The notes below the pieces were generated by a model, which was given only the letters and a program-made list of their open reading frames with translations, had not been told where the DNA came from and ran no database searches. This document shows, piece by piece, positions 11,501-23,400 of a stretch of DNA of 64,000 bases (its first letter is position 1; each line of letters opens with the position of its first letter). The translations under genes and the position numbers were made by a program. The stretch covers positions 310,001-374,000 of the forward strand of contig JYIP02000010.1 of the NCBI GenBank assembly GCA_001051155.2. The letters are read 5' to 3'. This stretch comes from Chrysoporthe austroafricana. Lineage: Eukaryota > Ascomycota > Sordariomycetes > Diaporthales > Cryphonectriaceae.

Positions 11501-12110
11501 AAGATCCGAATATTTCCAATTGACACCGAGTAGGAGCGGGACTGGATCGGCATGGAAGGTGCAATGTTCGTAGATTATTCCGGCATAAAACTTTCTTCTC
11601 TAGAATAATGAAAAGCAATACAACACATACACAAATCATGACGATGAACATCTATGCTACAGACAATCGAAGCTCCACTGGATGGCAGAATTTTGCTTGC
11701 TCGGCAGTCAACAGGACGTCAAAAGATTTCAGTGACTCTGAGAACTAAAACTCAATTTACGATATCCAGTGGGTATGTTCAGGCTAAAACTTTTGTGAGC
11801 CCGGTTTGAGCGCGTCTTCAGGTCTATGAAGGTCATCTTGACCTGAGTTGAAGCTGACACTCTGGTTGCGCAGCTGTCGCCGAGACGAAGCAATAGGATA
11901 AAGGTGATCACTGTTTTCCACTTTCAAAACTCCGCGAACAGATGATATAGACTCAAGGTACCGCAATACTTCATAATTTCCAGTAATTACGATGGACCCG
12001 GTCCATTGTGGATCTCCACCGTGGCCGCTTACAAGTTAGAGGCAATCTGTTTAACGCCTCACGTATGACATAGCCTTTAGATCGATTGCCGCGGTTTTCT
12101 CGTCGTTGAC
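11501..12110. other. Intergenic, nothing recognised
   Basis: AT-rich sequence downstream of the decayed ribbon gene. Overlapping 60-codon ORFs on the minus strand (11729-11966) show no features. It may be the eroded 3' part of the pseudogene, but I cannot show homology. Confidence 0.35.
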
Positions 12111-12728
12111 CTAGCTCCACGGAGGAAAAGATTCCACGCGAGGGCTCATTGGAACCCCCGAAGCCGTCCTCTGCCGTGCAGCCGACGGACGAAGATCGTC
12201 GAAGTGCTTGTCCTCCAATGATTCCCCCTCCTCATTCTCCTCGTCATGATCATAACCCTCCTCCAAGCCGTCTACTTCCATGCCGCTAATCCATATTCCA
12301 ATACCGCCTATTGCCCCTGGGTATGGAGCGGGCTTGTGGTCATCAGCCAGGAGATGAAGGATGAGGTGGTGTTGGTTGAAGGTGTTCTTGTATATCGTCT
12401 CGATACTCGATATGTAGTTCTGTATTCCATGGATTGTAAGGTACATGGTCACAACATTGCTGTCGTTACGTTTCTCGAGCGCAACTGCAGTGCATGGGAT
12501 AACCGCATGCCTCTTGGTACTTGGCGAACGTCGCCTCCCACAGCCCCATAGACTTGCATGAATAGCAAACTGGTTGTCCTCGGCTTCGATGTTGTGATTA
12601 ACAATGATCAAATCGATGGATTCGCCAGAGCCCTCATTGGCAGACTTTCGCGTATTCGCTGGTAGGTGCTTGTGGCAAGATAAGGGTGCTGAAGCATGAT
12701 GGATCGGATGTTGGCTGGGGTTGGTCAT
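12111..12728 (-). CDS. Possible unknown protein (single ORF, 205 aa)
   Basis: An uninterrupted minus-strand frame from ATG 12728 to the stop at 12111. The frame extends 13 codons further upstream only through a TTG. The protein has a His/Ser-rich start, a middle region with VVTMYLTIHGIQNYISSIETIY that could be helical, a GAIGGIGIWISG segment, and an acidic Glu/Asp-rich C-terminal third. No domain is recognised, and the antisense frame is open over half the length, so coding status is uncertain. It could be part of a longer spliced gene reaching up to about 13200, where another minus-strand open stretch lies, but I could not join them convincingly. Confidence 0.3.
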   Translation of the reverse strand: MTNPSQHPIHHASAPLSCHKHLPANTRKSANEGSGESIDLIIVNHNIEAEDNQFAIHASLWGCGRRRSPSTKRHAVIPCTAVALEKRNDSNVVTMYLTIHGIQNYISSIETIYKNTFNQHHLILHLLADDHKPAPYPGAIGGIGIWISGMEVDGLEEGYDHDEENEEGESLEDKHFDDLRPSAARQRTASGVPMSPRVESFPPWS

Positions 12729-13294
12729 GATAATCACCCCTTTCTTCTCTTTGGGTCCCAAAGCCAAGAATGGTGGCTATCCTCAGCAGTCGATCGCATG
12801 GTGCGCAGGTGGACTACGTGCTGGTCCAGTGCGAACAGGGCGGTCTGGTGTACAAAGAGATGCAGAAGTTGCAACCTGGAGAGCTGTACTTTTTGGATGA
12901 CTCGCAAGGATGGGAAGGACGGCCTACATCGTATTAGCTTTAGACCCGATGAAACATACAGAGCGTGGGTCGAAGCGGTGCCAGAGGAGTGTTTCAACCG
13001 CCTCCTCGAGCTGGCTGATGGCCATGACTCCGATTGTCAGCTTCGGTACATTTCTCGTCACGTACTGACCTAGTCTAGGGAGCCCGCAGATGGTCTCAGA
13101 GCCGACTTCGAAGGCCTTGGTTACAATGAGGTACAGACCATCTTCGACGGCCGCATCAGTGCCAGTCTCAGCCAGACAAGTCAGCGACACGATGTTCAAT
13201 GTAGGTAGGTAACAAAGGACACCTCTGTATCACTTTACTACTTTCGGACTCATGTTAAACTTTTGCATTCGTTCTACTCGTGAAGTCTTGCTGC
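12729..13294. other. Coding-like fragments on both strands, no gene model
   Basis: On the plus strand an open frame at about 12755-12931 reads QVDYVLVQCEQGGLVYKEMQ and ends with three closely spaced stops. On the minus strand 13199-12924 is open without an ATG. Either may be a relic; I cannot assign a product or strand. Confidence 0.25.
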
Positions 13295-14498
13295 CTACCC
13301 AGCCCTTTGCAGCAGCTCCTGCTCTCGCGCCTCAAGCGCGGTGATCTCATCCTGCCAATCCTTCTGAAGCTCCAGCCGAACAGCAATGAGCTGGTCGACC
13401 AGCTCACGCTTCTTGAGACTTTCCAGTGTCTCCTTGTCAACGACGTCGCTCACGTCGTTCGCAGCTAGACCATGCGTGGCACTGTAGCTGGGATCAAGAG
13501 CGCGCATTCGATCCTCCACCGCGCTCAGCTGGTCCTTAAGAGCGTTCAGGCTGGTTCCGTCTCGCATCAGGCGTGCAACTAGGACGACCTTCGACGCTCG
13601 AGAAAGATGGGTCCTTTGCACGGAGTTCACCTTGCGATCGCCAGGCTCGTAGAAGTCGTGGGAGCTGGAAAGGTGATCACGGCGTGCGTCTTGGCGATTT
13701 TCAGACCAGAATCCGGTACATTGAGGGTAATGGCATGGGATCTTGCGGACGTTGTTGGTGTTGTTGGTGTTGTTGGTGGTAGTGGTGGCGGCGGTGGTGG
13801 TGGTGTTGTTGTTGTTGCTGCTGCTGCTACTGCCAGACGCGGCCTGGTTGCCCTCCTCGGGGCCCTCGACTCTGGCGGAAACGTATGCCGCATGCATGGC
13901 CAGAGCCTCGGGAGGAGGCATAAGACGTTCGTCCCGCATATCGAGCTCGAGAAGGACGCGTATGGACGGGAATGTGGCGTTGGTGAGGTCGTGGTGCTCC
14001 AACGCGTACCTGTTCCATTGTCAGTACAGACGACAAGACCCCGCCCAAGGGACCTGAGGTAAAAACGTACTGCGGCTGCTCAATAATTGGAACGGCGCTG
14101 TTCAGCTGGTGCAATCCGTATGCAGTAGCGAGGTTGATGATTTCCATCGTCTGTAACTTGAGGGCAGGAGTGCCGTCTTTGTCCATTTGGGTGTTGTACC
14201 GCAGGCTCTCGCGCATGATAGTCTTGACGTCGTTCAAAGTTAACTTAATCATGGCTCGCATGGGGAATTGGCTGCTGCACCAGGATCAGTCAGATATCCA
14301 ACACGAGAGGTCTGAATGTGACAAACCTTGGCCCGCTAGCAATGGCAATGGGTCCCCAGCGAAGGTCAAGAAAGGTCTCGACGTAGTCCAAGGTGACGTC
14401 GACAAGAGTGCTGCTAATGTTAAGTCAGCTAGTGCAAGATACAGCATTAATTCACGTATGGAGAAAGATTCTAGACGAGCAACATACTCGGAATTCAT
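13295..14498 (-). CDS. C2H2-like zinc-finger protein with Asn/Thr runs
   Basis: 337-aa protein from exons 14498-14488, 14410-14327, 14274-14071 and 14009-13295. The start exon is only 11 nt (Met-Asn-Ser), but the three introns (77, 52 and 61 nt) all have GT-AG ends and keep the frame. An N-terminal helical region precedes a low-complexity block of Ser, Asn and Thr (about residues 155-185). Next comes a single CHYPQCTGFW...HLSSSH unit of spacing C-x4-C-x14-H-x4-H, wider between the cysteines than a classical finger. The C-terminus is Leu/Glu-rich and probably forms a coiled coil (KKRELVDQLIAVRLELQKDW). The finger, linker and coiled coil suggest a nuclear DNA- or protein-binding role; this is inference, and I do not recognise a named orthologue. 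Confidence 0.7.
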
Positions 14499-16122
14499 CT
14501 TGTTGGAATGATGTGCTGCCTGTAGGTTGGATTGTGGTTTGTTGTTGACATGGAAGCCTAATAGAGTTCTACGCGACCACGAGAAGGCTAAGATTATATA
14601 CTTAGGTTGGTAGGTCAAATGAGATAAATCGATGCGGGGTAGGAATTGATGCAAGGCATCATTGTCCTTATCGACAATTACAGCGAACCCTTCTGTCAAT
14701 TCCCCATCCAATACAATTGGACCTACATGTATTTACAGCTTCAAAATGGAACACATAATAGCTTATGGTCCGAGCGGCCACTCCAGCCTCTGACTGGTCT
14801 TTCTGGTTGATTTCAGAAAACTCGCACTTGGTGGTTAATTTGTTGATTCTTGATTGTGGCTCTGGGTCACACTGTTCAAGCGCTGTGGTTCTTCCACATC
14901 TTACTGTTCATAATGGTTTTCCCAATCCAGCGCCAACATATCTTCTTCATGCAGGACTGAGCTGCCTGCGAGATTGTCAAATTGTTCATGAACATGAAAT
15001 ATGTATTTTCTAATTTCTGGCTTGCCATCCTCTTCCAACCCTTCAAACTTCTTCCAATATCCGCCAGTGAATGGAAAATAGAGGCAAAACTGTCAAAAGG
15101 TTATACAAGTCTACAAATATCTGTACAGGTGGGAATTTGAAACGGAATACATATTGAAGTATATTGTACACGAAAATGCCCACGTGTTGCCGTCCCGATT
15201 CTAACTTGGTAGTTACCTAATCAGTTCCTAAGCGATGCAGCATGCCTAAAAGACGAAGGGTATTCAAAGGCAAGATTAACGATGCGGCCGAGAATTCTAG
15301 ACAGAGCACAGGATTTGTACTAGGCTAAAAACTGGCCATAGTATTGTGTAAATGCTTCTGACTCCGAAGTCGTGCTATTTGTCGTCACAATTGGAAACTA
15401 TGTCTTTCCCTCTTGTGACAATTAAATCACAGTACCAGTGTTTGTGCTGGGGATAACGTTGGCGGGCTGCACTGCTGTTACAGGCACTTGTAGACAAATC
15501 CCACGCGTGCCATCAACATCACAAAGACATTGATTAATTTCCTCCCTTCATTCTTCTTTTCTTCTGAACTCGTACTATCAATATTGAAATCGAAATATTG
15601 AACTAATTAGTAATCTGTGCCCTGATGGCGGCTTCGTCCTACAATATCCCATTGACAAAACACGGCCGAGGTACACAATATGTACTCACAACAGCCTTAC
15701 CTTATATACTTAAATACAATATAGGAGTTAAGTTTCGTGCACTCTGAATTACTGGTGTTTAATCACGCTGTAGATCGGACAACCGTCTCCCCTACGATTA
15801 GAGGAACTAGGCGGCAAGACCAGCTCGCAGAGCAGATTGCTTAGACTCCACGCATTGGCTTCATGCTGAAAAGGGGCCTATCTTTAATGAAATGAGGAAA
15901 TGGGCTACTATACGAGAGCGGTGCATGCTCGCTGTGGCCCCAGGTTTCGAGCGTGTGGTAGCAAGAGTCCGAAATATATTGTACACAATTCTACGCTAAA
16001 CAAGGGCATCAGAGTATCCAGATTCCCATATCCGAGACACTCGATAGAGCGATATATTTCCCACTTTCTCTGAAAATGAGTTTTTCCTTCCTCGCGGTTC
16101 TACTTCTACGCATCCTTCGTCT
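14499..16122. other. Gene-poor AT-rich spacer
   Basis: The first ~200 bases should hold the promoter of the minus-strand zinc-finger gene. The rest, to the 3' end of the transporter gene, has only short ORFs and AT-rich sequence. I see nothing identifiable. Confidence 0.4.
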
Positions 16123-17962
16123 TCATAGCGCTACATTACTTTGATGCGAAGCCGTTGGCTCCATTCCTGCATCCTTCTCAGCCACTAGGCCTCCTTCTTT
16201 CCTTTCAGCGTCCTTTCTCTCAAGATCCCGAGCCGCTGCACCTCGGGGAAGCTTCCTGGAGATGGAGACTGTATCAAAGATATTGCGACTGTGTGTGAAG
16301 ATCAGATCCACCTCTTCAAGGTGGCGACCGCTGGTTTCAGGAAAGAGAAAGTAGACAACTATTACTCGCTCGTCAGTTCCTACGTATATCATCCAAGGAG
16401 ACAACAGGGATGTTCTTACAAGGCAATGTCAGGAAAAGATTGATACACGCGTAGACGATAGGATACCGGTATCCAATGGTGGAGAAGCCTACCGGCGTGA
16501 TCTCCGCGACAACCTGTGGCATCCCATATCAGTAGATGTTTTAAAATTGCAGGGCAACGACCAAGTGCGAGCACAAGCTACCTACAAAATTAAACAGCCA
16601 CGCTGAGCCCGTAGAGATGGCAGTAATACTCGATCGGTGACTGAGTGGTGCAATCTCGGCGGCATAGAGGAACGTCAGGCCCAGAAAGCCGGTGGGAAAG
16701 AAGAAGCTGAACATGAAGATGAAGGCGGCGGCTGCAGCGATTGCAGAATTGTTGTTTGGCTGCGAAGATCCACCTGCAATTATCGCCATACAAATTCCCA
16801 TACCAGCTGCAGAGAAGAGCATGAGTTTTCGCCGGCCGAACCGGTCCACGGTCAGAACACCGATAGGAGAGCACACGGTCTGCCAGGTGAAGACCGATGC
16901 CGCAATTATCCTCGCAGTCTTCGCAGGAAGACCCAAGTCGGTCTCGAAGATAGTCTCTTGATAGAACGCAAGGGCATTGATCCCGCTCATCTACAGAAGA
17001 GACATGTTAGCCAGGTCGGGATCCGCTTGCTCACAATCATGAGCGCATTACCTGTTGAAACATCTGCCCCGCGGCAGCAAGGCAAGTCCTGTGCAACAAT
17101 CTCGACTCGCCGTTCCGGAAGATGTCCGAGAACTTGGCCTGGCCCGCAAGTGCCAGCGAGTCTTCGATCTCAGCAATATCGTCTGCAACATCGGCGGCAT
17201 CGGGCTCGGTACCATTTAAGGCCGCCAGCGTCCGCTTAGCTTCGTCAATCTTCCCCTTCCGGACTAACCATCTAGGAGACTCTGGCATGTGAGGTGTCGT
17301 AAACAGTATGATGAGCGACCAAAAGCCCGACAGCGCCAGAGGAAATCTCCAAGTGACGGAACCAGTGGAGTGCGATATGCCGAACGAAATCCAGGCCGCG
17401 ATTGCAAGTCCGCAACTGATGAAGACGCTTTCCAGTAGGACGACGGCTCCTCGATGATCAGCTCTTGAGCACTCAGCCTGCCAATTTGGCGCCGTGGCTG
17501 TCAAGTGTCCGAACCCGAAGCCTGAGACTAATCGTCCGACGATGAGCTGACCCAGCGAGAAAGATGAAGATTGTAGCAGCGCCCCGATAAAGTTAACAGC
17601 AGCTCCGAACATGATTGTCCTCTTCCTTCCAAGCTTATCGCCAAGCCATATGCAGTCGAGCGCACCGAAGAAACAGCCAAGTGTGTAAAGCGCGACGACA
17701 GTGCCTTGTAGTCGCGAGTTTCCGGCCTTCTCGGCGCCAGTGGTATCAGTCGTGTCGATCTGTGGGAAGGTACTAATCCATGAGGGAAGACTGAGGAGAC
17801 CTCCAGCAACTGCGTTGTTGTATCCAAACCTGGTACTCTGTCAGCGAGCAAGCGTCCAGCCTGTGCAAGGAGCAAGCCTCACAGAAGATACGAGGGCATG
17901 ATGACTGCCCATATTGTTGCTGCTTGGAGGGAACTACCCCTCATTCCGAAGTACGAAGGCAT
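16123..17962 (-). CDS. MFS sugar-porter family transporter
   Basis: 530-aa plasma-membrane permease of the sugar porter family. Five exons on the minus strand: 17962-17883, 17829-17052, 16990-16586, 16513-16420 and 16358-16123. Family signatures are in order: YNNAVAGGLLS in the first helix, LGDKLGRKRTIM after helix 2, MPESPRWLVRKGKIDEA before the central loop, VDRFGRRKLML in the second half, and FPETSGRHLEEVD after the last helix. About twelve hydrophobic segments can be counted. The C-terminal tail is charged and cytosolic. Substrate is not certain: the family moves hexoses, pentoses, quinate and other polyols. It is divergent from an MmgE/PrpD gene, sharing a 1-kb promoter region, which hints at joint control. 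Confidence 0.9.
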
Positions 17963-18962
17963 TGTGCCACGTGCTCCGTATGACTGTGACTGGATCTGAA
18001 GTCTCTATCGTAGGGTGTATAGAGTTTTGCTGCCCCAAAAGGCCGGGAACTGGGTAACTTGTCTGAACTGAAGAGTTAAGTGACGAGGCCTAGACTGGCG
18101 ACGTGTGAAGTGCCTTGGAACATGCTATCAGCGAGAAGGAGTCTGATCACCGTTGCCATTCAGCCACCATCAATAAACGCCGCATTCTCCCCCTCAGGGG
18201 TTGCCACAACACAACCCCGAAGAATAACGCTAAATGCATATGGAATCATCGGCGGTCTTGTGACTTTCAGGGATCCCCCAAATTCGATATAGTGGTCGTC
18301 TCCCACCCCTCCCCAACATATACGTCCGTACCAAGATTCAAGTCAGCCCCTGACATAAGCCCTGGGGCTCATTACCCACGAAGGTTGAGACTCGAAGATC
18401 CTGATGGCCTTGCAACTGTTGAGACGATTCGAGCTTGCGGGCTTTGAAGACGCACGCCCGCTGTGTCCATCGGAGATTCGTCCTCCCCCCTAAAGTCACT
18501 CGATAGCCATATCAAAGCAGGTTGGTTACTTCGTAGACTCGATAATTATAACATTGCAGGCTCCACTTCTCCAGATGCTCCACACCAAGCATACCGTTCG
18601 TCCCGGTCCGCCTCGGCGAAAGCTTGAATCATGGAGTCATCTTCCCCGCACCTTACTAAGTAATGCTTACCATGCATCCTTTGAGCCGTCGGGAACTCGA
18701 TACCGGAAGGATGCCGGATCGTATTGACCCGAATAGGGAGGGCATGGGATAAGGTAAAGTGAAGATTTACACGAAGTTGTTCTAGGATGAAATCCCAGGA
18801 CGCAGACTAACAGCTGCTCGTCTGTAAATCATACTCCGAGGTCGGCCAACGGCTTTACTGACGATGCTCGATTTTATAAGATAGAAGGCCTAAATCGTTA
18901 AAGTCTTCTTCACTGTTTCCTCCTCACCAGGACCCTCATTCGACATACTGAAAGACAAAGTT
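17963..18962. promoter_or_regulatory. Divergent promoter region, transporter / MmgE-PrpD gene
   Basis: The 1-kb spacer lies between two genes read in opposite directions. A TATA-like TTTATAAG at 18873-18880 sits about 85 bases ahead of the plus-strand start codon. CCGGA occurs twice as a direct repeat near 18702-18717 (spacing six). No ORF here is convincing. Shared control is inferred from layout only. Confidence 0.45.
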
Positions 18963-20463
18963 ATGGCCACCAAACACGTCGCCTCATGGGTCCACGAACT
19001 GCAGTATTCCCATCTGCCCCAAGACGTGATCCGGGCGGCGGTCCGGAGCTTTTACAACTGGACGGGATGTGCAATAGGAGGTAGTGATCATGAAGCCGTA
19101 CAAATTGCCGTGAGTGAGCACCTTGTATCACCAACTCCTCCTCTAGCGAAGCAGGACTGACATACAATCACAGCATAAAGCCTTGAGACCCTTCTTCGGA
19201 CCATCGACTGCCTCCATCCTAGGATACAGAGGCGCCCTCCTCACAGACCCGCAACACGCCGCGCTCCTCAACGGCATCGCCTCGCACGTGCATGACTACG
19301 ACGACACGCACCTCGACACCATCATTCACCCAACGGGCCCCGTCGCCAGCGCCCTCCTCGCCGCAGCGGAATGGCAGTCCCGCGCGGGCTCGGCCCCCGT
19401 CTCCGGGAAGGACTTCCTCCTCGCGCTCGTCGCGGGCATCGAGGTCGAGTGCAAGCTCGGCCTGGCCGTCTGGCCCCAGCACTACGATGTGGGCTGGCAC
19501 ATCACCTCGACGACGGGGTCGGTCGGCGCCGCGGTGGCGGTGGCGAAGCTTTTGAAGCTAGAGAGGGAAAAGGTCGCGCAGGCTATGGGCGTAGCGGCGA
19601 CACAGGTCGTGGGACTGCGCGAGATGTTCGGGAGCCATACAAAGAGCTTCCACCCCGGACGCGCAGCGCAGGCAGGCCTGATGGCGGCGCTGTTGGCGAA
19701 GGAGGGCTACACGAGCAGTGAAAAGTCGCTGGAGGCCAAGAGGGGATGGGCCAATGTCGTGGGGTTGACGAAGGGGGAGGCGGAGATACAGGCGGACTTG
19801 GTCAAGTGGGTTGGAGCTGGTGGCGAGAGTGAGGTTGGCTTGCCGGAGCTGGCTGGTTTGCATGCAGCGAGTGGGAGAGAAGTTGGCCGATGGGAGATTC
19901 TGCGCAACAGCTTCAAGCCGTTCCCGTGTGGCATCGTGATACATCCTGTCATTGATGCGTGTACGCAGATCCACGAAGACATGCAGAGGGAAGGCTTGAA
20001 CCCGGAGGATATCGAGAGCGTCCACGCTAAGGTTCACCACCTTGTGCTAGAGCTCACGGGGAAGAGAGAGCCAAAAGACGGGCTACAGGGCAAATTCAGT
20101 GTTTACCACGGTGGCGCCTGCGGCCTAATATTCGGAAAGGCCACGCCAAGCCAGTACGAGGACGCTGTCGTCCAGGATCCCAAGGTCATCGCCATTCGCG
20201 ACCGTATACACGCCGAGACCGATGACAGCCTGGCAGCTGATGAGACGAAGGTCGTCGTGACGATGAGTGGAGGGCGGAACCTCGAGAAGCATGTTGGCCA
20301 CGCTGTCGGCAGTATGGAGGTGCCACTGGACGAGCAGAGGTTGCAAGAGAAGTTTTTAGACCAATGCCAGAAAGTTCTGGGCGATGGTGCTAAAGTTGCG
20401 AGTGAAACTGTGTGGGCTGTTGAGGATGTGGATGATATCGCATCGATCACTAAGTATCTATAA
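18963..20463 (+). CDS. MmgE/PrpD family protein
   Basis: 478-aa protein in two exons, 18963-19109 and 19174-20463. The family includes 2-methylcitrate dehydratase (PrpD) and cis-aconitate decarboxylase. Visible family features: an N-terminal helical part with FYNWTGCAIGG; HVHDYDDTHLDTIIHPTGPV, the conserved HDDTH.. active-site stretch (about residues 82-100); the helical core with GMAATQ-like GVAATQVVGLREMFGS; SFHPGRAAQAGL; and FKPFPCGIVIHPVIDA, matching the conserved K-x-(Y/F)-x-C-G region before the lid domain. The length fits the family. Substrate cannot be read from the sequence; its neighbour across the promoter is a sugar-porter transporter, not a mitochondrial tricarboxylate carrier, so itaconate synthesis is not supported by context. 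Confidence 0.88.
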
Positions 20464-23400
20464 ACCTCGGAGCAAAGAGGTCTCGATTCGAAGGCTCCAA
20501 ACCATCAAAGTCTCCACTGCAGCCTCTACACTTCGCAAACTCCAGCACTTTTATAGGAGGAACTCTCAATCTATAACGTAATTCTCCCGGTACTTCTATA
20601 TCAAAAACAAAATTACACAATCTCAAAAAGATGGCTTGACACATTGTCTAGAGGTGTCCCTCCTTAGCGCCCTCGATATTGTCGAAGACGGATTGTGCTA
20701 GAACGTCATGTAGATCTTGATTGAATCTTGTTGCTCAAAATACAAGGACACAAGTTTGGCCACAGCATTCATGTCCTCCTCTCACAGCATTGTTGTGCCC
20801 TATGCAAAAATGGACCCAGGTTTGACATACGTTCAACACACCCCCACTTGATCGAATTAATAGTGAAGGGGCTCTCAAATAAAGACAGTGCGACTACCCA
20901 AGGACCAACTCTACTGGCAGTATTATGACCTTAAAGACAACGCAGTGCCTTCGTATTATCAGAACAACCGTTGTCAAGAGGTGTCCAAGGCCCTCATCGA
21001 GGTAGGCGATGTCATTCTCAGAAGGCCGCCTCCACTACAGAACGCCTTATGAACTCCTCCATCCCTCGTTCTCATTCACTTCATTGATCTGACTCCTTGA
21101 AGTTTGCGGGCCCATTCGACATTCGGTGAGCATATACTCGCGTACGTTCAACATGAAGGTTATGAAAGAACGGCGTCGAAGGTTAGATTTTAGGTCGTCT
21201 CACGGGTGAATGATCTAGAAGGTAGAGCACAAGCACGACGTCATGGTTAATATCTTGTGCGAGAGCGAGGGCACGAGCCGGCTGTCGAAGTCAAGGACCT
21301 TACTCTCATAAATAACTAATACCACTAATTATGCGGCGCCCGAACATGGTATGGCTTCCCACCGCTATCTCTCTACCTCACCTGCACTAAATCGGCGACG
21401 ACGTCAAGTCCTCCTGGGCATCATTCATAGAGCGTGGAGCGTTGGGAAAATTTAGATGTATGCCACATAGTCTTTTCAGAATGGCAGAGCGTCGAACTGT
21501 ATTCCTTGAAATTACGTTATAATTACTTTTGCCTGTCAGTCATCATACGGTAAGCTATGATCCTAGTCTTCAGCAAGATATCAATCTGAGACCTTCTCGC
21601 CACCTCTCGGCAATTACGAGTCGGACTCTCGTGACCTAACTTCCAAGCTCATCGGTCTGACTGAGGAGAAATGTGCTACGATGCTGATCTATCTACTGAT
21701 CCGACCGAATCATGTGAGCAGTCGACGTGGACGCTTACGACTACTCAGATTTCAGTGGAGCCGGTTCTTGTCGGGATTCTAGATATGCACCTTATAGACG
21801 TCACACCTGTCAGTGATCCGGCTACGACTATGCCAGTGATGCTTATCCTGATTGAGAAGGTCATGCAGCCCTAAACTGGTTGCCCGATGAAGACGAACTA
21901 TCCTATCTCCGTAGACACCGAGTTATGTGCTCTCAGGCGAGCCGAAAGAAATTCTGTGAAGCAAGATTTTCTTCGAATGAGTGTATTGGTATCTTGTAGA
22001 ATGACCGTTTAGAATTCACTGGCCAGTGAGGTAGTTGCCTTAAACCCCTTCCAGTCCCTAGCATCCGCTGGGATCGTGATTATGCTTATTGTTTGCACGA
22101 CCGCACCCCTCCATCCAAGCCTGTAACGCCGAGTCCCAGACATAGAAAACGAAATGCACCCTGCCAGTTCATGACTCCCACTTGCAAGTAGGGTCTCATC
22201 ATATGCATCCGGTGACCATCTACTGCCACCTAGCCCTTCGGGTATCATGAAAATTATGCCGCGGCCAACAGTCCCACACTCTCCTCCATTGCTTGGAGTT
22301 GATGTGTCTTCCGCAGGTCGCTCCAGCCCTTCCTCCTCCGAAGTTGCCTCTGTAGACCTTGGATAGGCCTCAGTTCCATCCAGGCCGGAGTAGACGAGAT
22401 GGTGGTGAGAGCCTGGGCGCGGCTGGCTGATACACTGAATGGCGTCGGTGTGTTGATGAGCTTGACTTCTGCCTCTTTAGCTATCACGGGGACCGGACCA
22501 AGGATCTCTGAGACTCCAAAGTCAAGAACCCAAGTCTGTCGGAACCATGACCGGAGCCTTTGGAAAAAGGCGGGATTAGGCCCGAGGGCTGCAAGGCTGG
22601 TCAGGTCGGAGCTCACATCGGCATGCAGATATGGGGAACGACTCACTCAGGAACCGTGCTCCGAACATCTTGAACAATCTTCGAGGGACTTTCGACCTTG
22701 GCTCCCGACTCTCTTCACATCCCTTGCCGTGGAAACGAGTGGACGACTGGGAATTCTCACGCTCTCAACAGGCGGGCCGAGCGCGCCCTCATATGAGCCC
22801 ATCGCGGATGACGCCATGCCCATGCCCATCTTGATCAGTTTCCCCGGAGCATCGTGAAGCGGGGTGAATGACCTCGGCAGGCGTGTGAGCCGACGCAGAG
22901 ACGTGAGAGGGCGCTGCGGTGGCAACCCAGCTTGGCGTGGAGTGACGTGTTTCCCGAATTACCCTTTCCGGAAGGTGTCACAGCCCGCCTGCAACCCTCG
23001 CAGAGATCTTGTCTGTCGAACTCGCAGAAACTGGATATTTCATGCGGGCGCGCAGATGCGGGCAGCACAACATCTTCGGGAATGTTGGTTTGTAGCGCAG
23101 AGGGCAAAAAGTCAAGGGTAAGGTGAGTTGCGCGTAGAGTGTTGGCGGAGTGTTGATCCCCGAGCTGGGCCCGGAAGACGGAAGGGGGGGGGGCATTCGT
23201 GTTTGAGCGCACTCTCGCAGTCTTGGTTGCATCGCGATCAAATAATGGGATCTTTGGTAATGTCGGCATCGCCGATGGATTCAACTATTAATGAACATGA
23301 AACATCCGGGCAATGTTGATCTTGATTCAAGTGCAATGATCATCGCCTTGAGCACGCGAGCCGCTGCTTGGGTCTGATATCAACACTATCTCTCTGACGT

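Noticed and set aside
12924..13199. Minus-strand ORF as an upstream exon of the 12111-12728 ORF
   Set aside because: It has no ATG, and I found no GT-AG pair that joins the two in frame with confidence.
18963..20463. Calling the MmgE/PrpD gene a cis-aconitate decarboxylase (itaconate synthesis)
   Set aside because: The family is broad, and the usual partners (mitochondrial tricarboxylate carrier, itaconate exporter) are absent.
22254..23284. Long minus-strand ORFs and overlapping plus-strand ORF 22399-22857
   Set aside because: Both strands are open over the same GC-rich stretch, no motif is recognisable, and no splice set gave a convincing protein.
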